Assembly (NCBI GenBank): GCA_016782865.1
Contig: JADHXR010000001.1
Coordinates: forward strand, 1-64,000
DNA: 64,000 nucleotides
Reading direction: 5' to 3'
Origin: Phycisphaerae bacterium
Lineage (GTDB): Bacteria > Planctomycetota > Phycisphaerae > Sedimentisphaerales > Anaerobacaceae
Part shown: piece by piece, positions 52,963 to 62,804 of the stretch
How the letters are laid out: each line of letters starts with the position of its first letter
How positions within the stretch are numbered: the stretch's first letter is position 1
Notes under the pieces: model-generated
Database searches by the model: none
Told to the model about the DNA's origin: nothing
The model's input: the letters and a program-made list of their open reading frames with translations, nothing else
Program-made: the position numbers and the translations under genes

Positions 52963-54843
52963 TCACTTGTCGTCCTTTTTCTTGCCTCCGAGTAATCCGT
53001 CCAGCAGGCCCTTGGATTTCTTCAGCACGTCTTTGATTTCGTCCGGCGCTTTGTCGCCCAGGTTCTTTTCTATTTGCTTGTCGATCTCTTCGTCGAGTTT
53101 TTCCTTGCCCTTGTCTATTTCTTCCTCGACCTTCTTCTTTGCGGCTTCGACCGCCGCCCTCTTTAACTCATCCTGCAGGCCTTTGATATCGAATACCAGG
53201 CGAGGCTCAGTAATAGGTCCGACTACACGTATCTTGGTGCTGATATTATTCAGGACAGAAAGGGCCTCGGATACGATTTTGGGGTCCATTCCCAGATAGT
53301 CTTCTCCCTGCGCCCTGGCCTTCATGTTCTTAACAGCCAAATCTATAGTCAGGTCGATCGATTGATTTGTGACAATGCCGTTGAACTTTCCCGAAGCAAC
53401 GCCCGATTCAAACATCAGCCCGCTGTCGCTGCTCAGGCTCGACTGCAGTTTGCTCAGATCGAAATCATTGAAATCTCCGGTTACAGCCGGCGTTGGATCG
53501 CCCGATGCATAGTCGAATTTGAGGTTCAGTGCGGCGCCGGTATCGTGCGAGTTCATCGCGAACGTTACGGGCAGCTTCGCTGTCCGCATCGAATCGCTTA
53601 TGTTCTGCAGCAGCACATCGCTGTTGCCAAACAGATTCGACGGTATCAGGACTTTGTCGAGCAGAATTTTCTTGGCCATCATCCGAGGCGAGGCCTCGAC
53701 GGGCGCTCGGGCCAGGAGATAATCGAGATACTTATGCGGCGCCTCTTCGGCCTCAGGCTCGGACTCACCCTCGGTTTCCTTATCTGATTTCGGCAGCCAT
53801 TTGCGCGCCTTTTGCAGTTTTTCCTTCAGTGCTTTGGCGTCTTTGAAATATTTATCGAGTTTCTCGATGTCGGACGCATCAACCGTGAACTCGCACGGAT
53901 CGAACGCGGCAGGCTCGTCCTTGGTATCGGCCGGGACTACCTCGCCGGGCGTTGCCCGCTTCTGGTCGAATCGGACATTCGAGACCTCCACGTTCTCCAT
54001 GATCAATCTGCCCAGGAGCAGATCGTAGATGCTCGCATCGGCGGCGATCTTGTCAATGGACACCTGATTGTTCTCGGGCTTGTTCGCATCGGTCACCTGC
54101 AAGCCGCCAAGCGAAACCGCCCCACTCAAAACCGACAGATCGAGACTCTCGAGATTGACTTCGGCGCCGTTGGCCTTGGTCATTGTCTTGGCGGCATAGT
54201 TCCGGGCCATGTTGTCCTTTGCCAGGATCACCGCCGCTGTCGATCCGGCCAGGATCAGCACCGCTATCGCAACCCCCGCTTTGCGGATGACCTTGGTCTT
54301 GGCTGTGAACAGCGCCTTGGCATCTTTGGTGCGTTTGCCAACAAGCAACCGATCCATAATGCGGACCCAACGATTGGAATACCATTTCTTAAATTTCTCC
54401 GAGCCTTCCTCGAACTTCAGCAGCGTCCGGCGAAACCCGATTACCGACCGGGCCATCAGCAGCCCTACGATAGCACCAACGACAGGCCCAACCACCAACG
54501 CGCCAGCCACCGAGTACCGGCTGAAATCAGTCATTCCCACGATTGGTATAGACGCAAGCAAATTCAACAAACCAGACAGATGATCCTGGACGGCGGCGCC
54601 GATATGGTAAAGAACCGGCGCAGCAGCGAAGCAGAGACCCTTGGCAATGGCCGCCGAGAGCAGGAACAGGCCCAAATGCACGTTGAGCAAAAAGACCAGG
54701 ACGAGCATTGCAACGTGGATTCCCGCAAAGCCGGGGATGAGCCCGAACCAGAATCCCAACGTAATGGAAATGAAGATCAGCACGGGCGAAACGCTGCCCC
54801 GGAATATGGCCAGAATCTTGCGGATAGGTCTTGGAAGAATCAT
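52963..54843 (-). CDS. TIGR03546/AsmA-like membrane protein
   Basis: 626 residues. The N-terminal 160 residues contain several membrane segments (FISITLGFWFGLIPGFAGIH, VAMLVLVFLLNVHLGLFLLSAAIA) and resemble the TIGR03546/DUF2062 family. A further membrane segment (about 190-210, GVAIAVLILAGSTAAVILA) leads into a periplasmic AsmA-like region (SLDLSVLSGAVSLGGLQVTD ... LIMENVEVSNVRFDQ). The C-terminus is a charged coiled-coil (about 560-615, KKKVEEEIDKGKEKLDEEID). In some proteobacteria the two parts are adjacent genes (TIGR03546 and TIGR03545); here they are one chain. Envelope-lipid transport is possible by analogy with AsmA proteins. Confidence 0.78.
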   Translation of the reverse strand: MILPRPIRKILAIFRGSVSPVLIFISITLGFWFGLIPGFAGIHVAMLVLVFLLNVHLGLFLLSAAIAKGLCFAAAPVLYHIGAAVQDHLSGLLNLLASIPIVGMTDFSRYSVAGALVVGPVVGAIVGLLMARSVIGFRRTLLKFEEGSEKFKKWYSNRWVRIMDRLLVGKRTKDAKALFTAKTKVIRKAGVAIAVLILAGSTAAVILAKDNMARNYAAKTMTKANGAEVNLESLDLSVLSGAVSLGGLQVTDANKPENNQVSIDKIAADASIYDLLLGRLIMENVEVSNVRFDQKRATPGEVVPADTKDEPAAFDPCEFTVDASDIEKLDKYFKDAKALKEKLQKARKWLPKSDKETEGESEPEAEEAPHKYLDYLLARAPVEASPRMMAKKILLDKVLIPSNLFGNSDVLLQNISDSMRTAKLPVTFAMNSHDTGAALNLKFDYASGDPTPAVTGDFNDFDLSKLQSSLSSDSGLMFESGVASGKFNGIVTNQSIDLTIDLAVKNMKARAQGEDYLGMDPKIVSEALSVLNNISTKIRVVGPITEPRLVFDIKGLQDELKRAAVEAAKKKVEEEIDKGKEKLDEEIDKQIEKNLGDKAPDEIKDVLKKSKGLLDGLLGGKKKDDK

Positions 54844-55193
54844 ATCTACACCTCTCTGCTACACAACAACGCGATTAATTCAACCGATTCATATCGGATA
54901 TACCAGATAACTGTATCGGCTTAAACGGCAATCGACAACATAAATCATAGCCCGCCCGTAAACAACAAGTCCGAAAACCAGGGCAAGGATGGCATCTATT
55001 GCGTTGTCGTGACGAATTACGTCGAGCCGGCGTCAATAGCTGCAAAACTGATAGTCGACTGTTTATAGGGCTACCGGAACCGCATCGTCTAAATCCGTAT
55101 TTACCCCTAAAGCCTCGCTGCCAGTGAGCCGAACCTAATACACTGAGAAGTGAGTGTGGATTCATGTAGATTTTCAAAAGAGAACGGACGATC
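54844..55193. other. Divergent intergenic region
   Basis: No gene or clear promoter recognised between the AsmA-like gene and the GAF-like gene. Contains only scattered AT-rich segments. Confidence 0.4.
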
Positions 55194-55823
55194 GTGGGTG
55201 ATAAACAGCGACATAAGAGACTGCGTCTTCTGCTGAAAGGGCTTAACAAAGACCGCAAGAGGAAGGCACAGCAGATAGACATACTTTGCAATGACCTCAT
55301 CGCAGCCCAGAGGGGCTTCATCAAGAAGCTCAAGACCATCAGTTTCGCGGCGAGTTTCTACGAGTCGATCGTCGGGATGATCGATTTGAACACCCTTCTG
55401 TACCGCGCCGTCAAACAGTTGAGAAGGGGAAATGACGACACTAAGATTGCCTTCTTTTTGCGCCAGGCAGAGAGCTTCGAGATGCACGTATTCGATAGCG
55501 GCCGTCCGCCGGCCCTTGGCAAGGAACAGCTTGAAAGCTGTTTCAGTCAAGAGCTGACCGAGAGCATCTGCCAGTCGAACAAAGTCTGTTCGCTCGAAGA
55601 TATATTCGAGATGGGTCTCGGCGGCGACTTGGCCGCCTTGAACGGCGTCTCGGCGGTGACGGTTCCACTGGGTGTGTTCGGCTCGTCATCAGGCTTCATG
55701 CTGGTCTGCCGCTCGGCCGACGACAGGTTGACCGCCGACGAGAAAGATGACATTTCCGCCGTGACCCCCGGACTTTCCCAGGCGATTGCTCGTTGTCGGG
55801 CACTTTCACGCACAACGGACTGA
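55194..55823 (+). CDS. GAF-like domain protein
   Basis: A soluble 209-residue protein beginning with GTG at 55194 (MGDKQRHKRLRLLLKGLNK...). A basic coiled-coil head (about 1-45) is followed by a single GAF-like sensory domain: FYESIVGMIDLNTLLYRAVKQL, FFLRQAESFEMHVFD, VTVPLGVFGSSSGFMLVCRS and a final helix DDISAVTPGLSQAIARCRAL. No output domain is attached. The start is uncertain because no good ribosome-binding site is visible. Convergent with the next gene. Confidence 0.68.
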   Translation: MGDKQRHKRLRLLLKGLNKDRKRKAQQIDILCNDLIAAQRGFIKKLKTISFAASFYESIVGMIDLNTLLYRAVKQLRRGNDDTKIAFFLRQAESFEMHVFDSGRPPALGKEQLESCFSQELTESICQSNKVCSLEDIFEMGLGGDLAALNGVSAVTVPLGVFGSSSGFMLVCRSADDRLTADEKDDISAVTPGLSQAIARCRALSRTTD

Positions 55824-55868
55824 GAATCGGCACACTGTCGGGGCTTCTCGGAATATTCAACATCTCTG

Positions 55869-57359
55869 TCACTTGGGTTTTGTCAGCCCGGCGGCAAGAG
55901 CCGCGGCGCGCAGCTTGTCCCCGGCCGGACCCGGAGATTTTGAAAACATAACCTCCAGTAATTTCGGCTGCTTTTCCAGCGCTGCGAGCGCCCTGGCCCA
56001 AAGCTGCGGGCGCCGGGAACGAATGGAACCGGCAAAGTCCAGGCAGATCGCCAGGTAGGCGGCCCGGGCCTGCTCTTTGACCGTGGCCTCATCACCAAGA
56101 CCGGCTTTGATCCGGGATCTCATTCCTGGCTTTAGCCAAGCCAATTGCTCGTCCACCTCGGCGAGCCTCTCGACGTTACCCGGTTTCTGAACGCGGATAC
56201 GGTAGAAGGTTTTCTCATCGCGAAGCACTTTCCCGCCGCCATTGTCGGTGATGACGCGGCCGGCAACCTCAATGATGCGATCGCCGAAACCGGTGATTGT
56301 TTCATCTTCGGGCATAGACGGGCGCGTCGTATTGCGATAGACATCCTTGATCTCCCAGCCCTGCCGCCGTATCCAGCGGTGGCCCTTGATCACGCCGACG
56401 ACAGTCGCTGCCGTGGCGGCGTTGTTGTCGGCGTCCCAGCCGAAATTGAAGGCGCCGATAAGAGTCTGGACCAGATCACCGTCGCCATAGAGCAGCGAGG
56501 CGACCGTCGCAGCGGTGCATAGCTCGTAACCGTTCTGATTGCGAGTCCTGCTTTCGTAAAGCGTGTACTTATCTCTGACGAGCCTGCGTGTTGTGCGCCA
56601 ATCATCGGGGTGTTCTTTGTGCCACCGGCGCACATCGCTGATGATGGGCACGATCGCGCTATCGGGATCGACGCAGGCCACGCCGGCATCGAGGATGGTG
56701 TCGATATCGTCGGTGACAAAGGCCATGGCAATCATCGCAGTGAACAACTGCGTCGTCTGGGCGGGTTCGCCGTCGATGCTGACGTGTGTGTAATTCAGAC
56801 CGATCCGCGCGGCCGTCTGCGGCATCGCCGGAGCGATAAGGCCGAACGATTCACACACGAACTGGCCTGAGATGTTGAAATTGGCCCAGGGGTTGAGAAC
56901 GAGGCTGCCGGTCAGCGGCGGATCGATGCCGATATCCATGAGCCGCCGGACGTACAGGTTCGAACACCAGATGCTCTGGTTGATGTGCTTGGTCCACAGC
57001 TCGGTAATCTGCTGCGGAGCGAGCATCGCCGTCCTCTCCCGCTGCATGGCGACGATGTAAACCCATTCGATATCCGTATCGTCATCGGTCCGGGCGCCGT
57101 CGGGCAGGCCGGGCGTGTATTCTCTGACGCTGCCCGGCTCATCGTAATATTTGTTCTCATGGGCCAGCCCGTTGAGATTGCCGAGCAGTTGGGCGAGCAA
57201 ACCTCCGCGTATCTTGTCCTCGAGCTTCTCTGCGGACATTTCGACAAACCGACCTTCCCAGGGATCGTTCTGTCGCATGATAGACGATGTCGCGACAGCA
57301 TTGAAGGACAAAAGCGGCAACAAAACCGTGGACAATAGTAGAAGCAATCTTATGCACAT
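55869..57359 (-). CDS. Secreted ADP-ribosylglycohydrolase-family protein
   Basis: 496 residues with an N-terminal signal peptide (MCIRLLLLLSTVLLPLLSF). The fold is the all-helical ADP-ribosylglycohydrolase type: GGLLAQLLGNLNGLAHE near the start, the acidic metal motif DDDTDIEWVYI, and the second metal motif FGWDADNNAATAATVVGVIKG. Family enzymes remove ADP-ribose using two Mg ions; secreted planctomycete relatives probably act on other glycosides, so the substrate is open. The last 150 residues, after the conserved core, are helical and unassigned. Confidence 0.85.
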   Translation of the reverse strand: MCIRLLLLLSTVLLPLLSFNAVATSSIMRQNDPWEGRFVEMSAEKLEDKIRGGLLAQLLGNLNGLAHENKYYDEPGSVREYTPGLPDGARTDDDTDIEWVYIVAMQRERTAMLAPQQITELWTKHINQSIWCSNLYVRRLMDIGIDPPLTGSLVLNPWANFNISGQFVCESFGLIAPAMPQTAARIGLNYTHVSIDGEPAQTTQLFTAMIAMAFVTDDIDTILDAGVACVDPDSAIVPIISDVRRWHKEHPDDWRTTRRLVRDKYTLYESRTRNQNGYELCTAATVASLLYGDGDLVQTLIGAFNFGWDADNNAATAATVVGVIKGHRWIRRQGWEIKDVYRNTTRPSMPEDETITGFGDRIIEVAGRVITDNGGGKVLRDEKTFYRIRVQKPGNVERLAEVDEQLAWLKPGMRSRIKAGLGDEATVKEQARAAYLAICLDFAGSIRSRRPQLWARALAALEKQPKLLEVMFSKSPGPAGDKLRAAALAAGLTKPK

Positions 57360-57460
57360 AGTCTCTGTTCTCCTTGATTGAACCGAAAACAGAATTATAG
57401 CTTACTTGTTCCCCAAAATCATCCTGTTTTGCCAAATCTCCGTAGGATGCCCGGCAATAT

Positions 57461-57500
57461 CGCAAAAGGGGCCTATACCAAATCAATCGGTACAGGCCCC
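57461..57500 (-). terminator. Terminator of M9
   Basis: GGGGCCTGTACC / GGTATAGGCCCC hairpin (57468-57500) followed on the minus strand by TTTTGCG. Same family as the M1-M6 terminators. Confidence 0.9.
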
Positions 57501-57548
57501 GAGTCAACTGCTCAACTATCTGTCAGTCCATTTGGTCTTCTTACGAAC

Positions 57549-59711
57549 CTACCGATACAGCCTGATGTCGTCGAAGTACATCGTCCCTGCGCCGCCGGCC
57601 GCCGGGCTGTTCTTCGTGCCAAGGCCAATGGTAATGGTATTGACGTTGGTAAGGTTCACGCCGGCAAAGCGCGTCAGATCTATGACCCATTCGTTCCATC
57701 CGGTTATCTGCGTTGCAGCAGGGTCAGGATGATAAACTGTGGCATTGCCCAGTGCGACAAACATCCGCTCGGCGGAATTGCCCGAATCGCCGCGGAACCA
57801 CAACGACAATTTAGTGGCGCCTTCTTCGATCCAGTCACGCGGATAGGCCAAAATCAAAGTCGCCTCAGAGGTCTTGCCGGCATTGTCGTAGCGATAGATC
57901 ATCGACTGAGCCCCGCCGTGAACGATGCTCTGCTCGGCATAGGGCGGCAGATCGTTGCCGACCAGTGCGCCGTTCGTCGGAGTTCCGAAGCCGTCAATCC
58001 ATTTGTCGAATATCCTGTTGCTCGCAAGGTCGGGTAGGTCAATATCATTGTAGGACTCGAAATCATCAACCATGAGGAAATCGGCCACCGTGAAACTCCA
58101 GAGCAGGCCTTTCACCGTCTTAGCGGGGTAGACCGCATCCACACGCCAGTAGTAGGTTGCATCCAGGGCAAGTTTGCCAGGATCATAGTTCTCAGAACCG
58201 AGTGCTTTGTTGCCTATATACTCGGGCGAGGCCGCGGTGGCATTCTTCACCGCATCGGCATCGGTGCCGAAGTACAGATCATTCGAAGCGGCGCTGTCCG
58301 CCGGCGTCCAGCCAAGAGTCGCCACTAGCGCCACGTCCACAGCGCCGTTAGCCGGTTGGGGATTGCCCACGGCGCCGGGCGTCGTGAAGCTCCAGATATC
58401 GCCCTTATGCGTGGAGGGGGGATCGAACTCGTCGATGCGCCAGTAATAAACCTTCTCCGCTTCGAGCGGGCTGGCGGGCTTATAGGTTGCAGTTCCCCGA
58501 GGGGCTCCACCTGCGGCGTTGTTGACATCTTCGAAACTGTCGCCGATGTACACAGTATGCAATTTCGCGCCGAAGCCCGGCGTCCAGCTAAGCGCAGCAT
58601 CCAGGTCTACAAACTCAGCGCCATCAATCGGGTTGGGAGAATATGCGGTCTTCGGGGGAACCGAGAAGCTCCATACATCACCTTGCCATGGGCTGTTGGG
58701 ATCAGCGTCATTGACTTCATCGACGCGCCAATAGTAGGTAGTGCCCGGCACCAGACCGTCGGGGAATGGAAATCCCGCAAAGCCGAGAATAAGCGTTGTC
58801 GAGGCATGGTTGCCCTGGAAGGTATCGGCGGCACCGTTGTTCACATCGTCGAAATTCTCGCCCATATACACATCGTGAGAGACGGCAAAATCGCCCGCCG
58901 ACCATGACAAGCTCCCCCATGTCTGCTCAAGAAGGCCGCCGTCTGTCGGATCCGGACGCCGGGCGAGCGGTTGGCCGCCAATGATTCCCGCAAGACCATT
59001 GTCCATGATCGCTTGAATATCTTCTGGAGAAAGAATGGCACTGAAATAGCCCACATCGTCAATGCTTCCACTGTAGAAGCCGCCGGCACCGCCATTGTCA
59101 GATCTGGCGCCAATCACAAACGCTCTACTCTCATCAAGCAAAATACCTGCTCCCGATGTGGTTGCAGCTAAAACGCCGTCAAAATAAAGTTGCATCGTAT
59201 CTCCGTCATAGGTGGCAACGACGTGATGCCATTCACCGGCAGTGGTATCGGCCGTGATACCACTCCAGCCGGTGTCATTGAACGTTTCAAAAAGGATTCT
59301 CTCTGTGGCGTCGTACATCATAACGCCCCAATTAACTGAGCCGGGAGTGCCACTGGCTACATGGGAGCCCCTTGAAATCATGTGGTTCCATCCTTGAGCG
59401 CTTGGGAGATTGCACCAAAATGATACGGAGAAGACGTTGACATTCAGAGCTTCAGCATTGCCGCAATTAACGTAAGTCCCTGACCCGGTGAACTCCAGGG
59501 CATTGCCAAACTTACCATCAACCCAGTTAGGTGCGCCCAAAAGCGTGCCATCATTGCCATTGCCGGAGGCATCCTCAGTAATATCACCTTGCCCTTCGTC
59601 AAGGAGCCATATCCCAAGAATGGTGTCGGGATCAATTTGGGCATAGCTTTGTCCTGCAAACATCAAACTAACGATAATGAAACTGATGCAAATTATGGTT
59701 AAGCGTGTCAT
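57549..59711 (-). CDS. M9: secreted LamG/Fn3-like mosaic protein
   Basis: Secreted 720-residue protein (signal peptide MTRLTIICISFIIVSLMFAG; AGGAGGA site), the only family member on the minus strand and 15 kb from the array. Order: LamG (about 25-248, GIWLLDEGQGDITEDASGNG ... SIDDVGYFSAIL), three Fn3-like modules (about 250-540, TYYWRVDEVN, VYYWRIDEF, TYYWRVDAV) and the C-terminal domain (about 542-720, VDDFESYNDIDLPD ... FDDIRLYR). The layout equals M3 and M5. Its promoter, leader elements and terminator belong to the same cassette family, so it is a translocated copy. Confidence 0.9.
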   Translation of the reverse strand: MTRLTIICISFIIVSLMFAGQSYAQIDPDTILGIWLLDEGQGDITEDASGNGNDGTLLGAPNWVDGKFGNALEFTGSGTYVNCGNAEALNVNVFSVSFWCNLPSAQGWNHMISRGSHVASGTPGSVNWGVMMYDATERILFETFNDTGWSGITADTTAGEWHHVVATYDGDTMQLYFDGVLAATTSGAGILLDESRAFVIGARSDNGGAGGFYSGSIDDVGYFSAILSPEDIQAIMDNGLAGIIGGQPLARRPDPTDGGLLEQTWGSLSWSAGDFAVSHDVYMGENFDDVNNGAADTFQGNHASTTLILGFAGFPFPDGLVPGTTYYWRVDEVNDADPNSPWQGDVWSFSVPPKTAYSPNPIDGAEFVDLDAALSWTPGFGAKLHTVYIGDSFEDVNNAAGGAPRGTATYKPASPLEAEKVYYWRIDEFDPPSTHKGDIWSFTTPGAVGNPQPANGAVDVALVATLGWTPADSAASNDLYFGTDADAVKNATAASPEYIGNKALGSENYDPGKLALDATYYWRVDAVYPAKTVKGLLWSFTVADFLMVDDFESYNDIDLPDLASNRIFDKWIDGFGTPTNGALVGNDLPPYAEQSIVHGGAQSMIYRYDNAGKTSEATLILAYPRDWIEEGATKLSLWFRGDSGNSAERMFVALGNATVYHPDPAATQITGWNEWVIDLTRFAGVNLTNVNTITIGLGTKNSPAAGGAGTMYFDDIRLYR

Positions 59712-60066
59712 TTCTTTGTCCTCCTAATCTTAACTGAAAACTGACAGGAAATTTCGCTCCGGCCACATACCGAAGCGACCTACGGAAGTTTCTGAGTTTC
59801 ACTAACAATCCGTCTTTCCCTCCCCTGACGGTTGTTTTCTGCGAGTTGGGGCATTGCCTCCTTCCTTCACATGCCCGATACGGGCGGTTAACCAAGGACA
59901 CAACTTCTACAAAACCTTCGCTGAAATGATGAGAATCCACATTGTGAGGCACAAAACCCTTGCCAAAGGGCCCAGCACCTCATTTGTTCGGCCTTTTAGC
60001 CAGGTTTGTTAACCTGTGAAAAACACAAGATATCACCCGCCCAAAGACCGATGATCCAGAGACTCT
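59712..60066 (-). promoter_or_regulatory. 5' leader of M9
   Basis: About 355 nt, the length of the type B leaders. It shares CCCGTATCGGG (mini-hairpin) followed by GGAAGGAGGC with the M7 and M8 leaders; the rest has diverged. A TTAGGAGGAC ribosome-binding site ends it. Confidence 0.5.
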
Positions 60067-60072
60067 ACCGTA

Positions 60073-60102
60073 CTTATACCATAATAGCCGTCTTGCCGTC
60101 AA
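60073..60102 (-). promoter_or_regulatory. Promoter of M9
   Basis: Minus strand TTGACG (60102-60097), 18-bp spacer, TATAAG (60078-60073) in ATGGTATAAG: same geometry as the M1-M8 promoters. It abuts the end of the transposase remnant. Confidence 0.8.
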
Positions 60103-60296
60103 GAAGAATCTCCGGATCGTGTGTTGGCGCGCTTTGTGTGATGAACTGCCGCAGCATTATCGATCCATCCCGCGTTGCGTCCTTCCAGTGGAGTCACTGA
60201 CATTACTTTGCGGGAGAAATGGTCAATAACGACACAAACGTGAGCGTCGGTTTGACGAGGCCGACGTAAGGAGAAGTCAAACCGGGTATCATTCAT
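60099..60296 (-). pseudogene. Transposase/integrase core (rve) remnant
   Basis: A 65-codon fragment with DAHVCVVIDHFSRKVM, the typical second-Asp segment of rve-type DDE transposases (V.D.FSRK). The first and last catalytic residues are absent, and no terminal repeats were found around it. It sits between the VWA gene and the M9 promoter, and may mark the event that moved M9 here. Confidence 0.65.
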
Positions 60297-62800
60297 ATTC
60301 TCCTGAACAGCAACCCCGCCAGCATTGCTGCAAGTGCCAGGAGGTAACAGATATGGCTTATCGGTTTGGGGGTTCTTACGGGAATTATTTCCTGCCTGAT
60401 TGTGCTGCTATTAAGTTTGGGGATATCCTTCAGTTGCGTTGCGACTTGTCCTGCGAGGCTGTATTCTGACGGATATGGTCTGTTAAAGTGGAGTCTCGCC
60501 AATTTATCATGATCGCGGTCATACAGACGCAGGGAAAGGGACTCTGCATCGCCTACAGGTACGACAACTCGATACCTGCCAAGGCCGATTTCCTCAACTG
60601 CAACCTTGTTGACTGTCTCTGTGTCGTCTACAGTATGGGCATCAAAATCAATACCTGTCACAGGGTTTCCGGATTTATCCTGGCGCGTTATATTGATTGT
60701 CCATTTGCTGCTGTCTTTGGTCTGCTGCAGATAGAGGCCTTCTGTCGAGTCTCTTCTGAGAATACTGCGAACTGCCTGGGACCAGAAACGGCCGAACTGA
60801 TTCCATGTGAGCCACTGAGACCCCCATTTATCAGTGACGTCACTGGTATAGGCCATTGTCGAACCCAGCCCATATCTGGAAACCGCCATAATCGGGTCAC
60901 CTGAATTTGCAACAAGCAGCAGTTGTGTTGCAGGCTTGACATTGGCCATTACATATCCGAAGACAACAGGAAGATCAGAGTCGCTGAAACCGGAAAGCAG
61001 CGGGTGGTCCGATGTCTGAACAAGATTGAATAAATCCTCCTTTACTGCTGAACGCGAGGTCTCGACTGTCTCTTTTGTAAATATCTGCGGGATATTTGCC
61101 GGGTCTGTTGTTTCATAATAACGGCCCTTTCCGATCTCAGCAAGCGAAGAAAGAAGCGCGCGGTTTGCATTGCCAAGTGCAACTGTCGATACGGTAATCC
61201 CGGTGTTCGCCATTTCTGATACAAGGCCCTGGTGATCAGCGGGTTGGCTCTGGCCGTCACTGAGTATTATAACATGTTTGATTTTCGCAGAGACTGCATC
61301 GAGCATCCTGAAGGCGGCGTCAATACCAGGATACATTGATGTCCCACCGCCCGATGCGAGAGTATTAATAGCATCCTTGACTGTATCCGCTTCTGTCAGG
61401 CTTCGCATGGGACTAATAATAGATGCCCGACCGTCGAATCCAACCACACCAATATGATCCTGTCTTCCCAATAGATCGACTGTTGCCTTGGCAGCCTGCC
61501 TTGCAAGCTCGATAGGCATACCATTCATACTTCCGGATTTGTCAATCACAAGAACCATTGCAACCGACGGCTGCTCCTTCTGCTTCTCATACCGGCTTGT
61601 CAGCGGAAGAACTTCTTCAACTGGTGTCTTGTAATAACCGCCAAGCCCGAAGCTGTTGTTTGAGCCGAACATTGCCAGGCCTCCGCCAAAATCGATGACA
61701 TAGCGTTTGAGCATTTCCATTTGACCTGGTGACATGTCAGTTGCAGCAATGTCAGCCAGGATAACTGCGTCAAAAGCCAGTTGTGAAGCCAGATCGTCAG
61801 GCAAACCGTGTTTGCTTCTCACGTCAATCTCAAAACCCTGCTCAATCATAGCCTTTTTGAAGGAGCGCATCTTTCGAGGCGTTTCATGCAGGACGAGTAT
61901 GCGCGGTTTACCTTCGACCGTCACGGTACAGCTTGCCTTGTTGTTTATAAGGAAGTGGTCGCGATCGGCGAGAAGCTCGGCTGTCCAATGGGTCGCCCCC
62001 GACGTATTCATTGGCACTTCCATATTGACCGCATTGTCACTGTCGGGATCGAGCACAAGCTCTTTCTGGCACACAACAATTGCCCTATTCAGGATTCTCA
62101 GCCTGGCGGACATTCTCTGATTTGCCCTCATTTTCGCTGTCATACGAACAATCTCACCTTCAAACGCCGTCGTAGTACTGGGCTTGAGCGATTCTATACA
62201 AGCTTCAGCATTCCTGAGCCCTGACAGTTCGTGCATTCTCAGGTCAATACGTTCGTTCTTGAGCAACTCCAGAGCTTCCTTAAGGTTCTTATGAGTTGGA
62301 CGACCATCTGTAAGAATGACCATACGTCTGGCCTTGTTTGCCGGAAAACACAATCTCGCAGACAATATTGCATCTGCCAGCTTGCTCGCACTCCTGAACC
62401 TGTTATCAGGCATGTTCTCAAGCCACTTATCCAGTTCAGATGCCGCTTCCTTTGTTTCCTTTATGTGCTTAACACCATCGGCGAAAATAAAAAATGACCA
62501 GGAGTCAGATGTTTTCAGTTCATCGATGCATTCGTCGATAGTATCAACGGCATCTCTTGCGCTCTTTAGATCAACTGATTCAGATACATCCAGTATAAAT
62601 ACAACATGAATATCTTCAGATTCAAATGCGATAAAGGGCCGACATACAGCCAGTATCAACAGGAGAATTGCTGCGATGCGTAATCCCATTGCAGTAGACT
62701 TGTATACCTTCGGCCGATCTACGAGGCTGTATCTAAAGACAACCAGTAATGGTATGAGCCAGAGCAGCCACAAAAGTGGTTTAAGACTTACAACATCCAT
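60293..62800 (-). CDS. Membrane protein with two VWA domains and an amidotransferase-like domain
   Basis: 835 residues from the ATG at 62800 (MDVVSLKPLLWLLWLIPLLVVF), which lies 4 nt after the stop of the upstream gene behind GGATGA; an alternative ATG is 62842. Two N-terminal membrane segments, then VWA 1 (about 60-200, VVFILDVSESVD, a degenerate MIDAS), an Ig-like region, a class-I-amidotransferase-like domain (about 300-393, PRILVLHETPRKM ... VIDFGGGLAMFGSNNSFGLGG), VWA 2 (about 413-590, VLVIDKSGSMNG with intact DxSGS MIDAS), and a C-terminal membrane segment (ICYLLALAAMLAGLLFRR). This is the pattern of BatA/DUF-type VWA membrane proteins of planctomycetes. Probably cotranscribed with the partial gene upstream. 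Confidence 0.88.
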   Translation of the reverse strand: MDVVSLKPLLWLLWLIPLLVVFRYSLVDRPKVYKSTAMGLRIAAILLLILAVCRPFIAFESEDIHVVFILDVSESVDLKSARDAVDTIDECIDELKTSDSWSFFIFADGVKHIKETKEAASELDKWLENMPDNRFRSASKLADAILSARLCFPANKARRMVILTDGRPTHKNLKEALELLKNERIDLRMHELSGLRNAEACIESLKPSTTTAFEGEIVRMTAKMRANQRMSARLRILNRAIVVCQKELVLDPDSDNAVNMEVPMNTSGATHWTAELLADRDHFLINNKASCTVTVEGKPRILVLHETPRKMRSFKKAMIEQGFEIDVRSKHGLPDDLASQLAFDAVILADIAATDMSPGQMEMLKRYVIDFGGGLAMFGSNNSFGLGGYYKTPVEEVLPLTSRYEKQKEQPSVAMVLVIDKSGSMNGMPIELARQAAKATVDLLGRQDHIGVVGFDGRASIISPMRSLTEADTVKDAINTLASGGGTSMYPGIDAAFRMLDAVSAKIKHVIILSDGQSQPADHQGLVSEMANTGITVSTVALGNANRALLSSLAEIGKGRYYETTDPANIPQIFTKETVETSRSAVKEDLFNLVQTSDHPLLSGFSDSDLPVVFGYVMANVKPATQLLLVANSGDPIMAVSRYGLGSTMAYTSDVTDKWGSQWLTWNQFGRFWSQAVRSILRRDSTEGLYLQQTKDSSKWTINITRQDKSGNPVTGIDFDAHTVDDTETVNKVAVEEIGLGRYRVVVPVGDAESLSLRLYDRDHDKLARLHFNRPYPSEYSLAGQVATQLKDIPKLNSSTIRQEIIPVRTPKPISHICYLLALAAMLAGLLFRRI

Positions 62801-62804
62801 TGAA

